Shown in pieces: positions 43,377 to 51,835 of a DNA stretch of 56,554 nt. The translations under genes and the position numbers were made by a program. The notes beneath the pieces were generated by a model that saw nothing but the letters and a program-made list of their open reading frames with translations, searched no databases and had not been told where the DNA came from. The DNA lies in the NCBI GenBank assembly GCA_903918315.1, contig CAIXEA010000201.1, positions 1 to 56,554 on the forward strand. Direction: 5' to 3'. Source of the DNA: an uncultured Acetobacteraceae bacterium. GTDB lineage: Bacteria; Pseudomonadota; Alphaproteobacteria; Acetobacterales; Acetobacteraceae. The stretch's first letter is position 1. Each line of letters opens with the position of its first letter.

Positions 43377-44379
43377 CGGACGCGGTCGCGGCATTGGCAC
43401 CGCTGCCCGGAATGACCGCGGCGATCTGTGCCTCGCTCGGGGTTTCGCGGGCGACGGTCGCCCGCAAACACGCCCGGTTGAGCGCGCCACCCGCGATCGC
43501 ACGCCCAAGGCCACGTCCGGTCCGCGCGTTGAACGACGCAAAACGCCAACTGGTGCTGGGTGTTTTGCGCACGCCGCGCTTCGCCGATCAGGCACCGGCC
43601 GAGATCTATGCCGCGTTGTTGGACGAGGGCGTGTATCGCTGCTCGATCCGCACCATGTACCGGATCCTCGACGATAACGGTGAGGTCCGCGAACGCCGCC
43701 AGCAGTTGAGCCATCCGGTTTACCGAAAACCGGAACTTCTGGCGGAAAAACCCAACGAGGTCTGGTCCTGGGACATCACCAAGCTGAAAGGGCCGGAGAA
43801 ATGGAGCTACTACTATCTCTACGTCATCCTCGACATCTACAGCCGCCGTGTCGTCGGATGGTGCGTCGCCAAGGCCGAGACCGCCATGTTATTCAAGCAG
43901 TTGTTCGGCGAAACCGTGGCCAAATACAACGTGCCGCCGGGACAGCTGACGCTGCACGCCGACAACGGCGCACCGATGAAGTCCAAAGCGACTGGTTTAC
44001 TGCTGGCCGATCTCGGCGTGGCGCAGTCGCACAGGCGCCCGCACACGTCGAACGATAATCCCTATTCGGAGGCCACTTGGAGACCCTGAAGTATCAACCG
44101 GCCTTCCCCAAGCGGTTCGGGAGCATCGAAGAGGCACAGGACTTTTGCCGCGGCTTCTTCGATTGGTACAACCAGGACCATCACCATGCCGGCATTGGCC
44201 TGATGACCCCCAACCAGGTCCATTACGGTCAGGCCGATGCGGTGCATGCCCCGCGGAAGGCGACACTGGGCCAGGTGTTCGCCGCCACCCCCGAACGGTT
44301 CGTGACGAAAAACCCTGTCCCGCCCGCCAAACCGACGGCAGCCTGGATCAACCCGCCCGTCATGCAGGGAGCGCCCTGA
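43316..44379 (+). pseudogene. IS3-family transposase OrfB, frameshifted
   Basis: An rve-type DDE integrase domain: Asp in WSWDITKLKG, Asp in HADNGAPMKS and Glu in NPYSEA. Two codons after the catalytic Glu the frame ends early at 44087-44089. Restoring one C in the run at 44073-44074 would join it to ETLKYQPAFPKRF and on to 44379, giving a full-length protein. The single-base deletion removes the last 100 residues, so the transposase should be dead. Confidence 0.8.
43328..43334 (+). other. Programmed -1 ribosomal frameshift site
   Basis: The heptamer A-AAA-AAG, within a run of eight A residues (43326-43333), is in the exact orfA phase for -1 slippage. OrfB lies in the -1 frame. This is the usual way IS3 elements make the OrfAB transposase. 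Confidence 0.7.
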
Positions 44380-44403
44380 ATGCTGGCCCCGGTCCCACTG
44401 TCA

Positions 44404-44663
44404 TTGTCGATCACGTCCGTGCCGCTCCATCGCACCGCTCAAGGTTTAGCCGGTCGCCGCCGCCCATGGCTCTATGCCTTTGGGTCCGCCTCCTCGGCGT
44501 GCCGCGACGTCCCGCCTAGGATGCCTCCCACGACACGGACGACAACGGCACATGAACCGGGAACCGGCAGCCCGTGCCCTCCGTGCATATGGAAAAGCGA
44601 CAGGATAGGAACAGGGAGGTCACATGTGAACTGAAGCAAGCTTAAATATCGCAACCGGCTGTA
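44404..44663. other. Gene-free junction between the IS3 and IS66 remnants
   Basis: No convincing gene, repeat end or RNA was seen in this stretch. It lies between the IS3 right end and the broken 3' end of the IS66 transposase gene, and probably holds mixed remnants of earlier insertions and deletions. Confidence 0.5.
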
Positions 44664-45800
44664 TCAAAGTCGTTGACACGTTCCCATATCGATTTGGTCT
44701 AACGCTTCTCTTGCAACCGGCGACTTGGTGGCTTCCCACACGTCGTAGAACTTGCGACGGCAGTGAGCCCAGCGCGCGACTTCGATAATCGGACCCAGTT
44801 TGGTCCTGGCCGGACGATACAAAGCCTCGAACCCGGCATAACCTTCTGCCTGAAGGAAACCGGTGAAGCCCGCCATATCCGCTGCCGGATGTACGGCCCC
44901 ACGATCGGGACTGTAGAAGTAGGCAGCCGCCGGGGGCGCCGGACCGGCGAACAACCGGTCGTCGCCCTCATAGGCCCATAATCACCCGGTCGCCGTCCTT
45001 CCCAAACCCGGCGCCAGCACCGGAACGGTCGTATCGTCGCCGTGGATCTTTTCGGCCGCGAACACATACGTGCGGATCGCAGCGACGACCGGATCGAGCA
45101 GCCAGGCCGCCTGACCCACCCAATCGGCCGATGTCGAGCGGTCGAGATCAACCCCTTCGCGGGCGTAGATTTCGCTCTGCCGATACAGCGGCAGGTGATC
45201 AAGGAACTTCGACACCAGCACATGTGCCAGCAGGGCCGGTGTCGCACGTCGGCGCGGTGTGGGCATTGCCGGGGCCGGTGCCTGGTTGATCGCATCGCAC
45301 GCGGTGCAGGCGTATTTCGGCCGGACATGGCGGATTACCTGGAAGCGGCCGGGCACGTAATCCAGCACCTCGGTCACGTCCTCACCCAGGCGCGCCATGC
45401 CTTTCCCGCAATCGGGGCAGGTGCAGGCACCGTCGCCGGACGGTTGATGGGTAACCTCTTGCCGCGGCAGATGGTCCGGCAGTGGCTGGCGCTTCGGTTT
45501 GACTTTCTCCCGGATCACCAGCTCGGGTGCTGCGGCGTCCACCTCAGTGGCTGCTTCGGCCTCGCCGGTCTCCAACTCCTCCAGCCGCAGTTCGAGTTGC
45601 TCGATCTGACGGCTAAGCCGTTCGGAAGATCGGCCAAACTGCATGCGTCGCAGCTTGGCGAGTTGGAATTTCAGCTTCTCGACTTCTAACGCCTTCACCT
45701 GCACCGATAGCTCCGCCACCTTCAATTCGCTCTGGCAGGCCAGGGCAAAGGCGCGCAGTTCGTCGGGATCGGTGGGAAGTTCGATCGTGGCGAGCGACAT
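44664..45800 (-). pseudogene. IS66 TnpC transposase, nonsense mutation and truncated
   Basis: The N-terminal coiled region (SERLSRQIEQLELRLEELE), the Cys4 zinc-finger part (CTCPDCGKGM, YACTACDAI) and the start of the DDE domain (KIHGDDTTVPVLAPG) are intact. At 44982-44984 a TGA stands where family members have Arg (TG-R-LWAYEGDDR). The same frame then continues with transposase sequence (PAPPAAAYFYSPDRG) to EALDQI, after which similarity ends near 44690. A C-to-T change of CGA explains the stop. The missing 3' quarter means it cannot be active in any case. Confidence 0.85.
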
Positions 45801-45859
45801 AACGCTTGTTACCAAGCTCGCCGCCGGGCAACCAGAATCGAATAGGAATCGGTGCTGTG

Positions 45860-46213
45860 TCAGACCAGCATTGGTCGACGCGGCGGCTCCGGTGCGACTG
45901 TGCGGCGCCAGTCCATCGCCTCGACCAGAACCGCCAATTGCGCCGGTGTCAGCGTCAAGGCGCCATCGACGATCGGTGGCCAGACAAAGCGACCTTTCTC
46001 CAATCGCTTGGCCAGCAGCCATAATCCGGAACCATCCCAGTAGATCGCCTTAAAATAGTCACCGCGCTTGCCGCGAAATATGAACAGGTGACCGCTGAAC
46101 GGATCGGCGCCGATCACCTGTTGCGTCTTCGCGGCCAGGCCGTTGAAGCCGCTGCGTAGGTCAACCGGCCGGCAGGCGAGAAAGACTTTCGTGCCAGGAG
46201 CCAGATCGATCAT
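45860..46213 (-). CDS. IS66 TnpB (Orf2) accessory protein
   Basis: A 117-residue IS66 Orf2 protein with the family text VFLACRPVDLRSGFNGLAAK, LFIFRGKRGDYFKAIYWDG and LLAKRLEKGRFVWP. It is complete. It is required for IS66 transposition though its biochemical role is uncertain. The ATG at 46213 overlaps the tnpA stop (ATGA). Confidence 0.9.
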   Translation of the reverse strand: MIDLAPGTKVFLACRPVDLRSGFNGLAAKTQQVIGADPFSGHLFIFRGKRGDYFKAIYWDGSGLWLLAKRLEKGRFVWPPIVDGALTLTPAQLAVLVEAMDWRRTVAPEPPRRPMLV

Positions 46214-46638
46214 GCCAGTTCCCGCATCGCACGCAGCACCCGTGACAGGGCCTGCTCATCAACGAACGTATCGACCGTAACCCGGCTGCCGTTCGCCAGC
46301 GTAATCTCGATCAACCCAACTCTGCTCTTGCCACGCACCGCCGGCTGCTGCCGGGCCTCCGGACAAGGCGATGATGGCATGGCCGGTATAGGCGGCGGCA
46401 CGCCCTCGATAATCCCAGCCGGGATGAAGGCCACATTCTCCGGCGCGCCCATCGCCACGGCGGCCGCCTTACGAGCTGCCCGCCAGTTATAAAGCAGGCT
46501 CTCCGACATCCCGTGTCGTCGCGCCACTAATCGAACCTTGCCGCCTTCGGCATCGATCTCCGCCAGCAACGCAGCCTTCTCCCGCGCGCTCCATACCCGA
46601 TGCCGATCCGAAGGACTCAGAATGTCTACGTCCGCCAA
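46210..46638 (-). CDS. IS66 TnpA (Orf1) DNA-binding protein
   Basis: A 142-residue protein with an N-terminal helix-turn-helix (WSAREKAALLAEIDAEGG, then VARRHGMSESLLYNWRAA), typical of IS66 Orf1. The start is a TTG at 46638 preceded by a strong AAGGAGG site 5 bases upstream. It appears intact. Confidence 0.85.
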   Translation of the reverse strand: MADVDILSPSDRHRVWSAREKAALLAEIDAEGGKVRLVARRHGMSESLLYNWRAARKAAAVAMGAPENVAFIPAGIIEGVPPPIPAMPSSPCPEARQQPAVRGKSRVGLIEITLANGSRVTVDTFVDEQALSRVLRAMRELA

Positions 46639-46714
46639 CGATGCCTCCTTCTGGAGTCCAGAGAGAACCGCCAGAGATCAGAAACATCACCGGACGCCGC
46701 ATGCTTCGCTACAC

Positions 46715-46734
46715 GGGGAACACCGGACGCTTAC
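46715..46734 (-). repeat. Right terminal inverted repeat of the IS66 element
   Basis: On the minus strand this reads GTAAGCGTCCGGTGTTCC and two more C, with the conserved GTAAGCG terminus of IS66. It lies 77 bases upstream of the tnpA start. No partner was found on the left side. Confidence 0.7.
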
Positions 46735-46818
46735 CATCGGTCAGCGGCGCGATTGTTTTCACCGGCGTGTATCGAGCCCGCTGGCACGGTTCGGTCCCGG
46801 TGACGAACCCAACCTGTG

Positions 46819-47532
46819 TCACGGCCAATTGGTATGGGAGAGAGGCCCGGCGTTCAAATCCTCCCGAATGTGCCGCCAGTGCGGCAAACATTGGTCGAGC
46901 AGGGCGCCAAACTGCGCGTCGTGCCGTCGAACAAGCAGATGCGCCATCTCATGCACGACGATGTATTCCAGGCAGTCCGGCGCTTTGCGGGCCAGTTCGG
47001 TGTTCAGGCGAATGGCCTCCCGGGCGGGGCTGCAACTACCCCACTTCGTCTTCATTCGCTGCACGAAGAACCGCCGCACAGCCACGCCAAGCACGGGCTC
47101 CCATTTGGTGACCAGAGGGGGCACGGCGGCCTTGACCTGCTCGCGGTACCAATCCTCCAGCAGCACCCGCCGCTTTGCAGCATCGGTGCCGGGTCGGACG
47201 TGCATCACCAGCATCCGCGGCGTAAGCTCGATCGATGGGGGTGCATCAGCCTCGACCAACTTCAGCAAATAGCGTTTGCCCCACACATAATGGCTCTCCC
47301 GATCCAACAACACGCGCGGCGGCTCGCGGTCCTGTCCGCGTAGCTTCGCCTGCTGCTGCCTGATCCAGCCAAGGCGGGAGACGGCGAACACCCGGATCGT
47401 ATCCAGGCTCATCCGCCGCGGGGCGGAGATCGTCACGCGCCCATGTGGGGGGTGAACGCTCAGATGGACGTTCTTGATGTCCTTCTGCACCACCTCAACC
47501 GCGATCCCGCCAAATTCCAGCCGGGTTGCCAT
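46819..47532 (-). CDS. YgjP-like M48-type metalloprotease (DUF45) linked to type I restriction
   Basis: A 237-residue putative zinc peptidase with H194-E-M-A-H198 (VVHEMAHLL) and a further His in RRHDAQF. The conserved MKTKWGSCS segment before it is diagnostic of the YgjP/SprT-like group. Such genes often end hsd operons. Its ATG shares one base with the hsdR stop (TGATG), so it is co-translated. It may cleave HsdR or otherwise control restriction; this is inference from context. Confidence 0.88.
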   Translation of the reverse strand: MATRLEFGGIAVEVVQKDIKNVHLSVHPPHGRVTISAPRRMSLDTIRVFAVSRLGWIRQQQAKLRGQDREPPRVLLDRESHYVWGKRYLLKLVEADAPPSIELTPRMLVMHVRPGTDAAKRRVLLEDWYREQVKAAVPPLVTKWEPVLGVAVRRFFVQRMKTKWGSCSPAREAIRLNTELARKAPDCLEYIVVHEMAHLLVRRHDAQFGALLDQCLPHWRHIREDLNAGPLSHTNWP

Positions 47533-50500
47533 CAGTATTCCGTCTGCGCCTTGATGATCAGGAAGATGCGCTCCACCTCGGCCTCATCCTGCAACACGCC
47601 ATACAGTCCGGCCTTGATCACCTGCTCCCGGGCCTGAATCCCGCGCCAGCCATCCGGCCGGGTGCGCCGCACCGTCTCATCGATCTTCAACGCCAGCGCC
47701 TCATCCTGCCCAAGGTTGTTGAACAAGGCGCGCCGCCCCGGAGTATCCAAACTTGTCGGCGTGGAATCCGCCTGGCCCGCGTCCACGCGCTTCGCCAAGG
47801 CCGCGATCTTTTGCAGGTATTCCTCGTATTCAAGCGCCTTCGCCTTCCGCGCCTTGATGATCTCGTCCAGCAGCGCCGACATGGCCTCGAAATACGCGGG
47901 GTCGCTCAGGTGCTCCTTGATGATCTTGCTGCGGACGTTGTTCTCGATCGTCTCGGCAACCGCCTCCCGGTCCCCTTTCAATCCTGCCGGCAGCGTGTTG
48001 ATAGCGTTCGCGATGCCGGTCTTCACGATCAAATCCAGCAGGCTCATATTGTCGAACGGCGAAATCTTTCGCGGCTCATCCGCCTCGATATACGTGTCGA
48101 TGAGGTGCCGCATGTCGGCCTCATAGGCCTTCAGATCGAGGGTCTCCCCGCTCGCCTTCCGCACGATCTCCCGCACATTGAGGTAGTGGTCCCGCCGCTG
48201 CTTGATCCGCGCGATATCCGCGCTGCTGTATCCCGCCCGATCCAACTCGTCCGCGATGTTGGCATAGGCGCGCATCAGGCTCGCCGCGGCCTTATACAGC
48301 GCGGTGCGCTGCGGCTCCCGCGCCTGCAAATCTGCCGGAATCTCGGTATTCCCACAAAAATAGTGGATGTGCTCCAGTTCCCCCTTCGGCGGTTCCACCG
48401 GCTCGCACAACAGGTCCAGCGTCTCCAAAGCCTCGTCCAGCCGTTCCCGGCCTTTCGCCATCCGGTCCTGCACCATGACCTCGGGATCGACGCCGCCGGC
48501 CGAGTGGTCGAGTTCCGACGTGTAGACGGAAATCGCGTTCTCCACCTTCTTGAACAGGTCCTTGTAATCGACGATGTAGCCGAAATCCTTGTCCTCCCCG
48601 TCCAGTCGGTTCGTGCGGCAGATCGCCTGGAACAACCCGTGATCCTGCATCGATTTGTCGATGTAGAGGTAGGTGCAAGGCGGCGCGTCGAAGCCGGTGA
48701 GGAGCTTGTCCACCACCACCAGCAGCTTCATGTTCGCCGGCTCTTTGATGAACAGCGCCTTGGCCTGCTCCTCATAAGCCTCGGTCCGGTTCATGCCCGG
48801 CCGGTCCTCCACGTCTTTCAGCAACGCCGTGTAGGTGTTGTAGATGAACTGCTTGTCGGTCTCGGTATTGGCGCCGGTTTCCTCCAGCGTGATATCGCGC
48901 GCCTGCGGGTTGTAGGAGGTCACGACGGCACACCGCCCCTTGAACACCGTCTGCTGGAACAGCGCGAAATACCGGCATGCCTCATGGATGCTGGACGCCA
49001 CAAGGATCGCGTTGCCACGCTCATTGGATAAACGCGGCTTCACGCTGAAATCGAAGATGATGTCCGCCACCACCCGATCCATCCGCGACCGCGAACTGAG
49101 CACGTGCTGCATCGTGCCCCACTTCTTCTTCAGTTCGTCCCGCTGCCAGTCGTTCAACCCCTTGGTCTTGGCGTCGAACCAGGCGTCGATTTTATCCTCG
49201 GACCCCAGCCGCTGGTCGATGTCGCGGGCTTCGTAGATCAGGTCGAGCACGACCTCGTCCTCCACCGCCTCGCTGAATTTGTAGGTGTGGATGTAGCCGC
49301 CGAAGACCTCCAGGCTGGTCTGCTTGTCCTTCTTCAAGAGCGGCGTGCCGGTGAAGCCGATGAAGATGGCGTTGGGCATCATCGCCTTCATCACGCGGTG
49401 CAGCCTGCCGCTTTGGGTGCGGTGGCATTCGTCCACGAACACGAACACCTCCCCCACCGTCGCGCTGGGCTGGGCTTCCAGCCCCTTGATGAAGTCGTCC
49501 AGGTTGTCCACGTCGCGGCGGCCGAATTTGTGGACCAGGGAGCAAAGCAGACGCGGCGTGGCGCGGCCGAGTTGGCTCATCAGGTCGCGGCCGCTGTTGG
49601 TGCGTTTGATGGTCTCCCCCGCCTCGGAGAAGACACGCTCGATCTGTTTGTCCAGTTCGTCGCGGTCGGTGACGATGGCGACGCGGGCGTTGGCGTTGTT
49701 CTCCAGAATCCATTTGGCCAACAGCACCATCACGATGCTTTTGCCGCTGCCCTGGGTGTGCCAGATGATGCCGCCCTTCTTTTCCCTCACATGCTGTTGC
49801 GCGGCTTTGATGCCGAAATACTGATGCACGCGCGGCAGTTTTTTCCGCCCGCCGTCGAACAGCACGAAATCGTGCATCAACTCGATCAGCCGATCCTTGC
49901 GGCACATCTTCAGCAGATATTTGTCGAGTTTGAAGCGGCTGTTGTCCGCCTCGTCCTCCTTCCATCTGAGGAAGTATTTTTCCTCGGTTCCGATGGCGCC
50001 GTATTTCAACCCTTCCGAGTCGTTGCCCGCGAACACGAATTGCACGGTGCTGAAGAACCACGCGTTGAATTCCGGTTGCTGGTTGGAGAGGTTCTGCCGG
50101 ATGCCGTCGCCGATGCTGGCGCGGCTGTTCTTCAACTCCACCACGGCGATGGCGATGCCGTTCACATATAGCACGAGATCGGGGCGCCGTTCGTGCCCGC
50201 CTTTGAGCGTCACTTCCTCGGCGATGGCGAAGTCGTTCTGTTCGGGTTCGTGCCAGTCGATGAGGGGAACGGTTTCCGTGACTTTGCCCGCCTCGATCTT
50301 TACCGGCACGCCATAGCGCAGCAGGCCATAGACGGCCTGGTTGTTGTGATAGAGGTCGCGGTTGTGGTTGTTCGCCTCGGTACGCAGCTTGTGCAGCGCC
50401 ACGGCGATCTGCGCCGGGGTGTAGCCGCGTTTCGTTAGCCAAGCCGAAAGCAGGCTTTCCTCGACGTTGCTGTTGCCCGCGCGGTCGATCCAATCGCCCA

Positions 50501-50582
50501 GGGAGCGGTAGCCCAGTTCGTCCCGGAACAAGGCAATGACGCGGTTTTGCGTGGCGCGTTCGGATTGGCCGATGGGGGTCAT
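47532..50582 (-). CDS. hsdR: Type I restriction enzyme, R (endonuclease/translocase) subunit
   Basis: A 1016-residue motor-nuclease subunit. The N-terminal nuclease domain carries RRPDLVLYVNGIAIAVVELK, which holds the PD-(D/E)xK residues. The SF2 translocase follows with Walker A WHTQGSGKS, the DEAD-box form VDECHRTQSG and GFTGTPLL. Further helicase motifs (VVVDKLLTGFDAPPC, AICRTNRL) and a C-terminal coupling region complete the usual layout. The ATG at 50582 overlaps the hsdS stop (ATGA). Nothing suggests inactivation. Confidence 0.95.
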   Translation of the reverse strand: MTPIGQSERATQNRVIALFRDELGYRSLGDWIDRAGNSNVEESLLSAWLTKRGYTPAQIAVALHKLRTEANNHNRDLYHNNQAVYGLLRYGVPVKIEAGKVTETVPLIDWHEPEQNDFAIAEEVTLKGGHERRPDLVLYVNGIAIAVVELKNSRASIGDGIRQNLSNQQPEFNAWFFSTVQFVFAGNDSEGLKYGAIGTEEKYFLRWKEDEADNSRFKLDKYLLKMCRKDRLIELMHDFVLFDGGRKKLPRVHQYFGIKAAQQHVREKKGGIIWHTQGSGKSIVMVLLAKWILENNANARVAIVTDRDELDKQIERVFSEAGETIKRTNSGRDLMSQLGRATPRLLCSLVHKFGRRDVDNLDDFIKGLEAQPSATVGEVFVFVDECHRTQSGRLHRVMKAMMPNAIFIGFTGTPLLKKDKQTSLEVFGGYIHTYKFSEAVEDEVVLDLIYEARDIDQRLGSEDKIDAWFDAKTKGLNDWQRDELKKKWGTMQHVLSSRSRMDRVVADIIFDFSVKPRLSNERGNAILVASSIHEACRYFALFQQTVFKGRCAVVTSYNPQARDITLEETGANTETDKQFIYNTYTALLKDVEDRPGMNRTEAYEEQAKALFIKEPANMKLLVVVDKLLTGFDAPPCTYLYIDKSMQDHGLFQAICRTNRLDGEDKDFGYIVDYKDLFKKVENAISVYTSELDHSAGGVDPEVMVQDRMAKGRERLDEALETLDLLCEPVEPPKGELEHIHYFCGNTEIPADLQAREPQRTALYKAAASLMRAYANIADELDRAGYSSADIARIKQRRDHYLNVREIVRKASGETLDLKAYEADMRHLIDTYIEADEPRKISPFDNMSLLDLIVKTGIANAINTLPAGLKGDREAVAETIENNVRSKIIKEHLSDPAYFEAMSALLDEIIKARKAKALEYEEYLQKIAALAKRVDAGQADSTPTSLDTPGRRALFNNLGQDEALALKIDETVRRTRPDGWRGIQAREQVIKAGLYGVLQDEAEVERIFLIIKAQTEY

Positions 50583-51835
50583 ACGAGGCGTATCCTCCCG
50601 GTGAGGAGTTCCTGCATCATCCCCTGCTTGAGGGCGCGGGCTTTGGCGAGCTTGGCCTCCAACATCGCGATGTCTGTGTCCATGTCGGAAAGGATCGCGG
50701 CGATGGCGGTCTGTTCACGTTTGGTCTCAGGTAATCGAACTTCATATCCGATAAGCTGGGTTTTGCCGATTTCGAGAAAAGTGCTGCCGCCGCAAAGGCT
50801 GACAAACCCCTGCTTCTGAGTCATCAGGAGATAATACAGAAACTCCGTGTCACAGAATTCATAAGTAACAAAATTCTTAAACCCCTGATTGGTCGAAACT
50901 GGAACTGTGTTGATTGCGCACTCGCCAATGGTAGCGCGAGATGTCATCACTATCGACTGGGGTGGGATCATTTCGGCTGAGCTGTTTTTTAGACCATCTT
51001 GTGTGATCCTCCGGTTGGTCTCTTGGAGGTATTTGTGGCCGTCCAACGCGGTGATGTCCGTCGGAGTACACCAGAGAATATCTCCATCCCAAAACGCCGA
51101 CTGTGCGGTGCTCGGTGTGCCCCCGCTACGAATGTCCGCAAGTTCTCCCAACCGCATCACCTTCCACTCCCCACTGAACCCCGGCAGACGCTTTTTTCCG
51201 GTGAGCAATTTCTGCATGGCGCCTTGTTTGATGTGGCGCTTCTTGGCGAGGAGTTGCTCCAGGGATTCGATGAGGGTATCCGCGTCGCTCAACGCCTCGG
51301 CGATGGCTTCTTGTTCGGCTTTGGTGGGTGGGAGGGGGATCAGGAACTTCTCTAGGTCGCCACAATTCAATCCCGGTTGCGCTCCGCCCTTGATATAATT
51401 CTGAACCTGCCGGGTTCCGTACCAGCTTGAGAGGACATAGCTGCAATATGCACTGCTTGCCCGGGCATTGTTAATAGCAATCCTTGCAGTTGTCTGCGTT
51501 AGATTGGCATCGTCAAGCCAGCTCGGTACCACGGCTATTCTACCAGTGCTGGCTCCGACAATCGTGATTAAGATATCACCTGTTCTTATGCGGGCGTTGG
51601 CGTATCGCTCTTCTATGATTGAGCCGACTCGAAACAATTCGGATGGATCAACCCACCCACGAGAATAGTCCTGACCTCGAACCAAGTAGCGACCACGCGG
51701 GTCAAATTTTCCTGGTTGGACAATGCCGTATCGAATTGACCTCGAAGAATCAACCATATGTTCAAGGATCTCCGCGGACCAATCCGCCGGAATCACTCCT
51801 AGTTCAGTCTTCTGGACGCCGGTTATTACGTCCAT
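50579..51835 (-). CDS. hsdS: Type I restriction enzyme, specificity subunit
   Basis: A 418-residue protein with two target-recognition domains (about 15-150 and 215-370). Each is followed by a conserved helical spacer (EQEAIAEALSDADTLIESLE and EQTAIAAILSDMDTDIAMLE). Both recognition domains are coded by DNA visibly richer in A/T than the spacers, a usual sign of exchange between hsdS alleles. The first 10 bases overlap hsdM. The DNA target cannot be predicted. Confidence 0.93.
   Translation of the reverse strand: MDVITGVQKTELGVIPADWSAEILEHMVDSSRSIRYGIVQPGKFDPRGRYLVRGQDYSRGWVDPSELFRVGSIIEERYANARIRTGDILITIVGASTGRIAVVPSWLDDANLTQTTARIAINNARASSAYCSYVLSSWYGTRQVQNYIKGGAQPGLNCGDLEKFLIPLPPTKAEQEAIAEALSDADTLIESLEQLLAKKRHIKQGAMQKLLTGKKRLPGFSGEWKVMRLGELADIRSGGTPSTAQSAFWDGDILWCTPTDITALDGHKYLQETNRRITQDGLKNSSAEMIPPQSIVMTSRATIGECAINTVPVSTNQGFKNFVTYEFCDTEFLYYLLMTQKQGFVSLCGGSTFLEIGKTQLIGYEVRLPETKREQTAIAAILSDMDTDIAMLEAKLAKARALKQGMMQELLTGRIRLV

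Larger units (their letters stand above)
42897..44403 (+). mobile_element. IS3-family insertion sequence, about 1.5 kb, inactivated
   Basis: Terminal inverted repeats TGACAGTGAGAC (left, 42897) and GTCCCACTGTCA (right, ending 44403) match at 11 of 12 bases and have the TG...CA ends of IS3 elements. Three more bases (CAA/TTG) extend the match outward. Between them are overlapping orfA and orfB with a -1 slippery site. No clear target duplication was found, so it is old or rearranged. The orfB frame is broken. Confidence 0.75.
44690..46734 (-). mobile_element. IS66-family insertion sequence, truncated at its left end
   Basis: It contains tnpA, tnpB and tnpC in the standard IS66 order on the minus strand. 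The right terminal repeat (GTAAGCGTCCGGTGTTCC on the minus strand, ending at 46734) has the GTAAGCG start typical of IS66. The other end is missing: transposase similarity stops at about 44690 and no matching GTAAGCG repeat lies nearby. The tnpC gene also has an internal stop. Confidence 0.8.

Noticed and set aside
44069-44089. A second programmed frameshift in the IS3 orfB
   Set aside because: There is no slippery heptamer, and IS3 elements use only the orfA/orfB site. A one-base deletion explains the frame change.
44982-44984. Selenocysteine or readthrough at the TGA in the IS66 transposase
   Set aside because: Family members have Arg at this place and the gene is also truncated, so a simple nonsense mutation is the better explanation.
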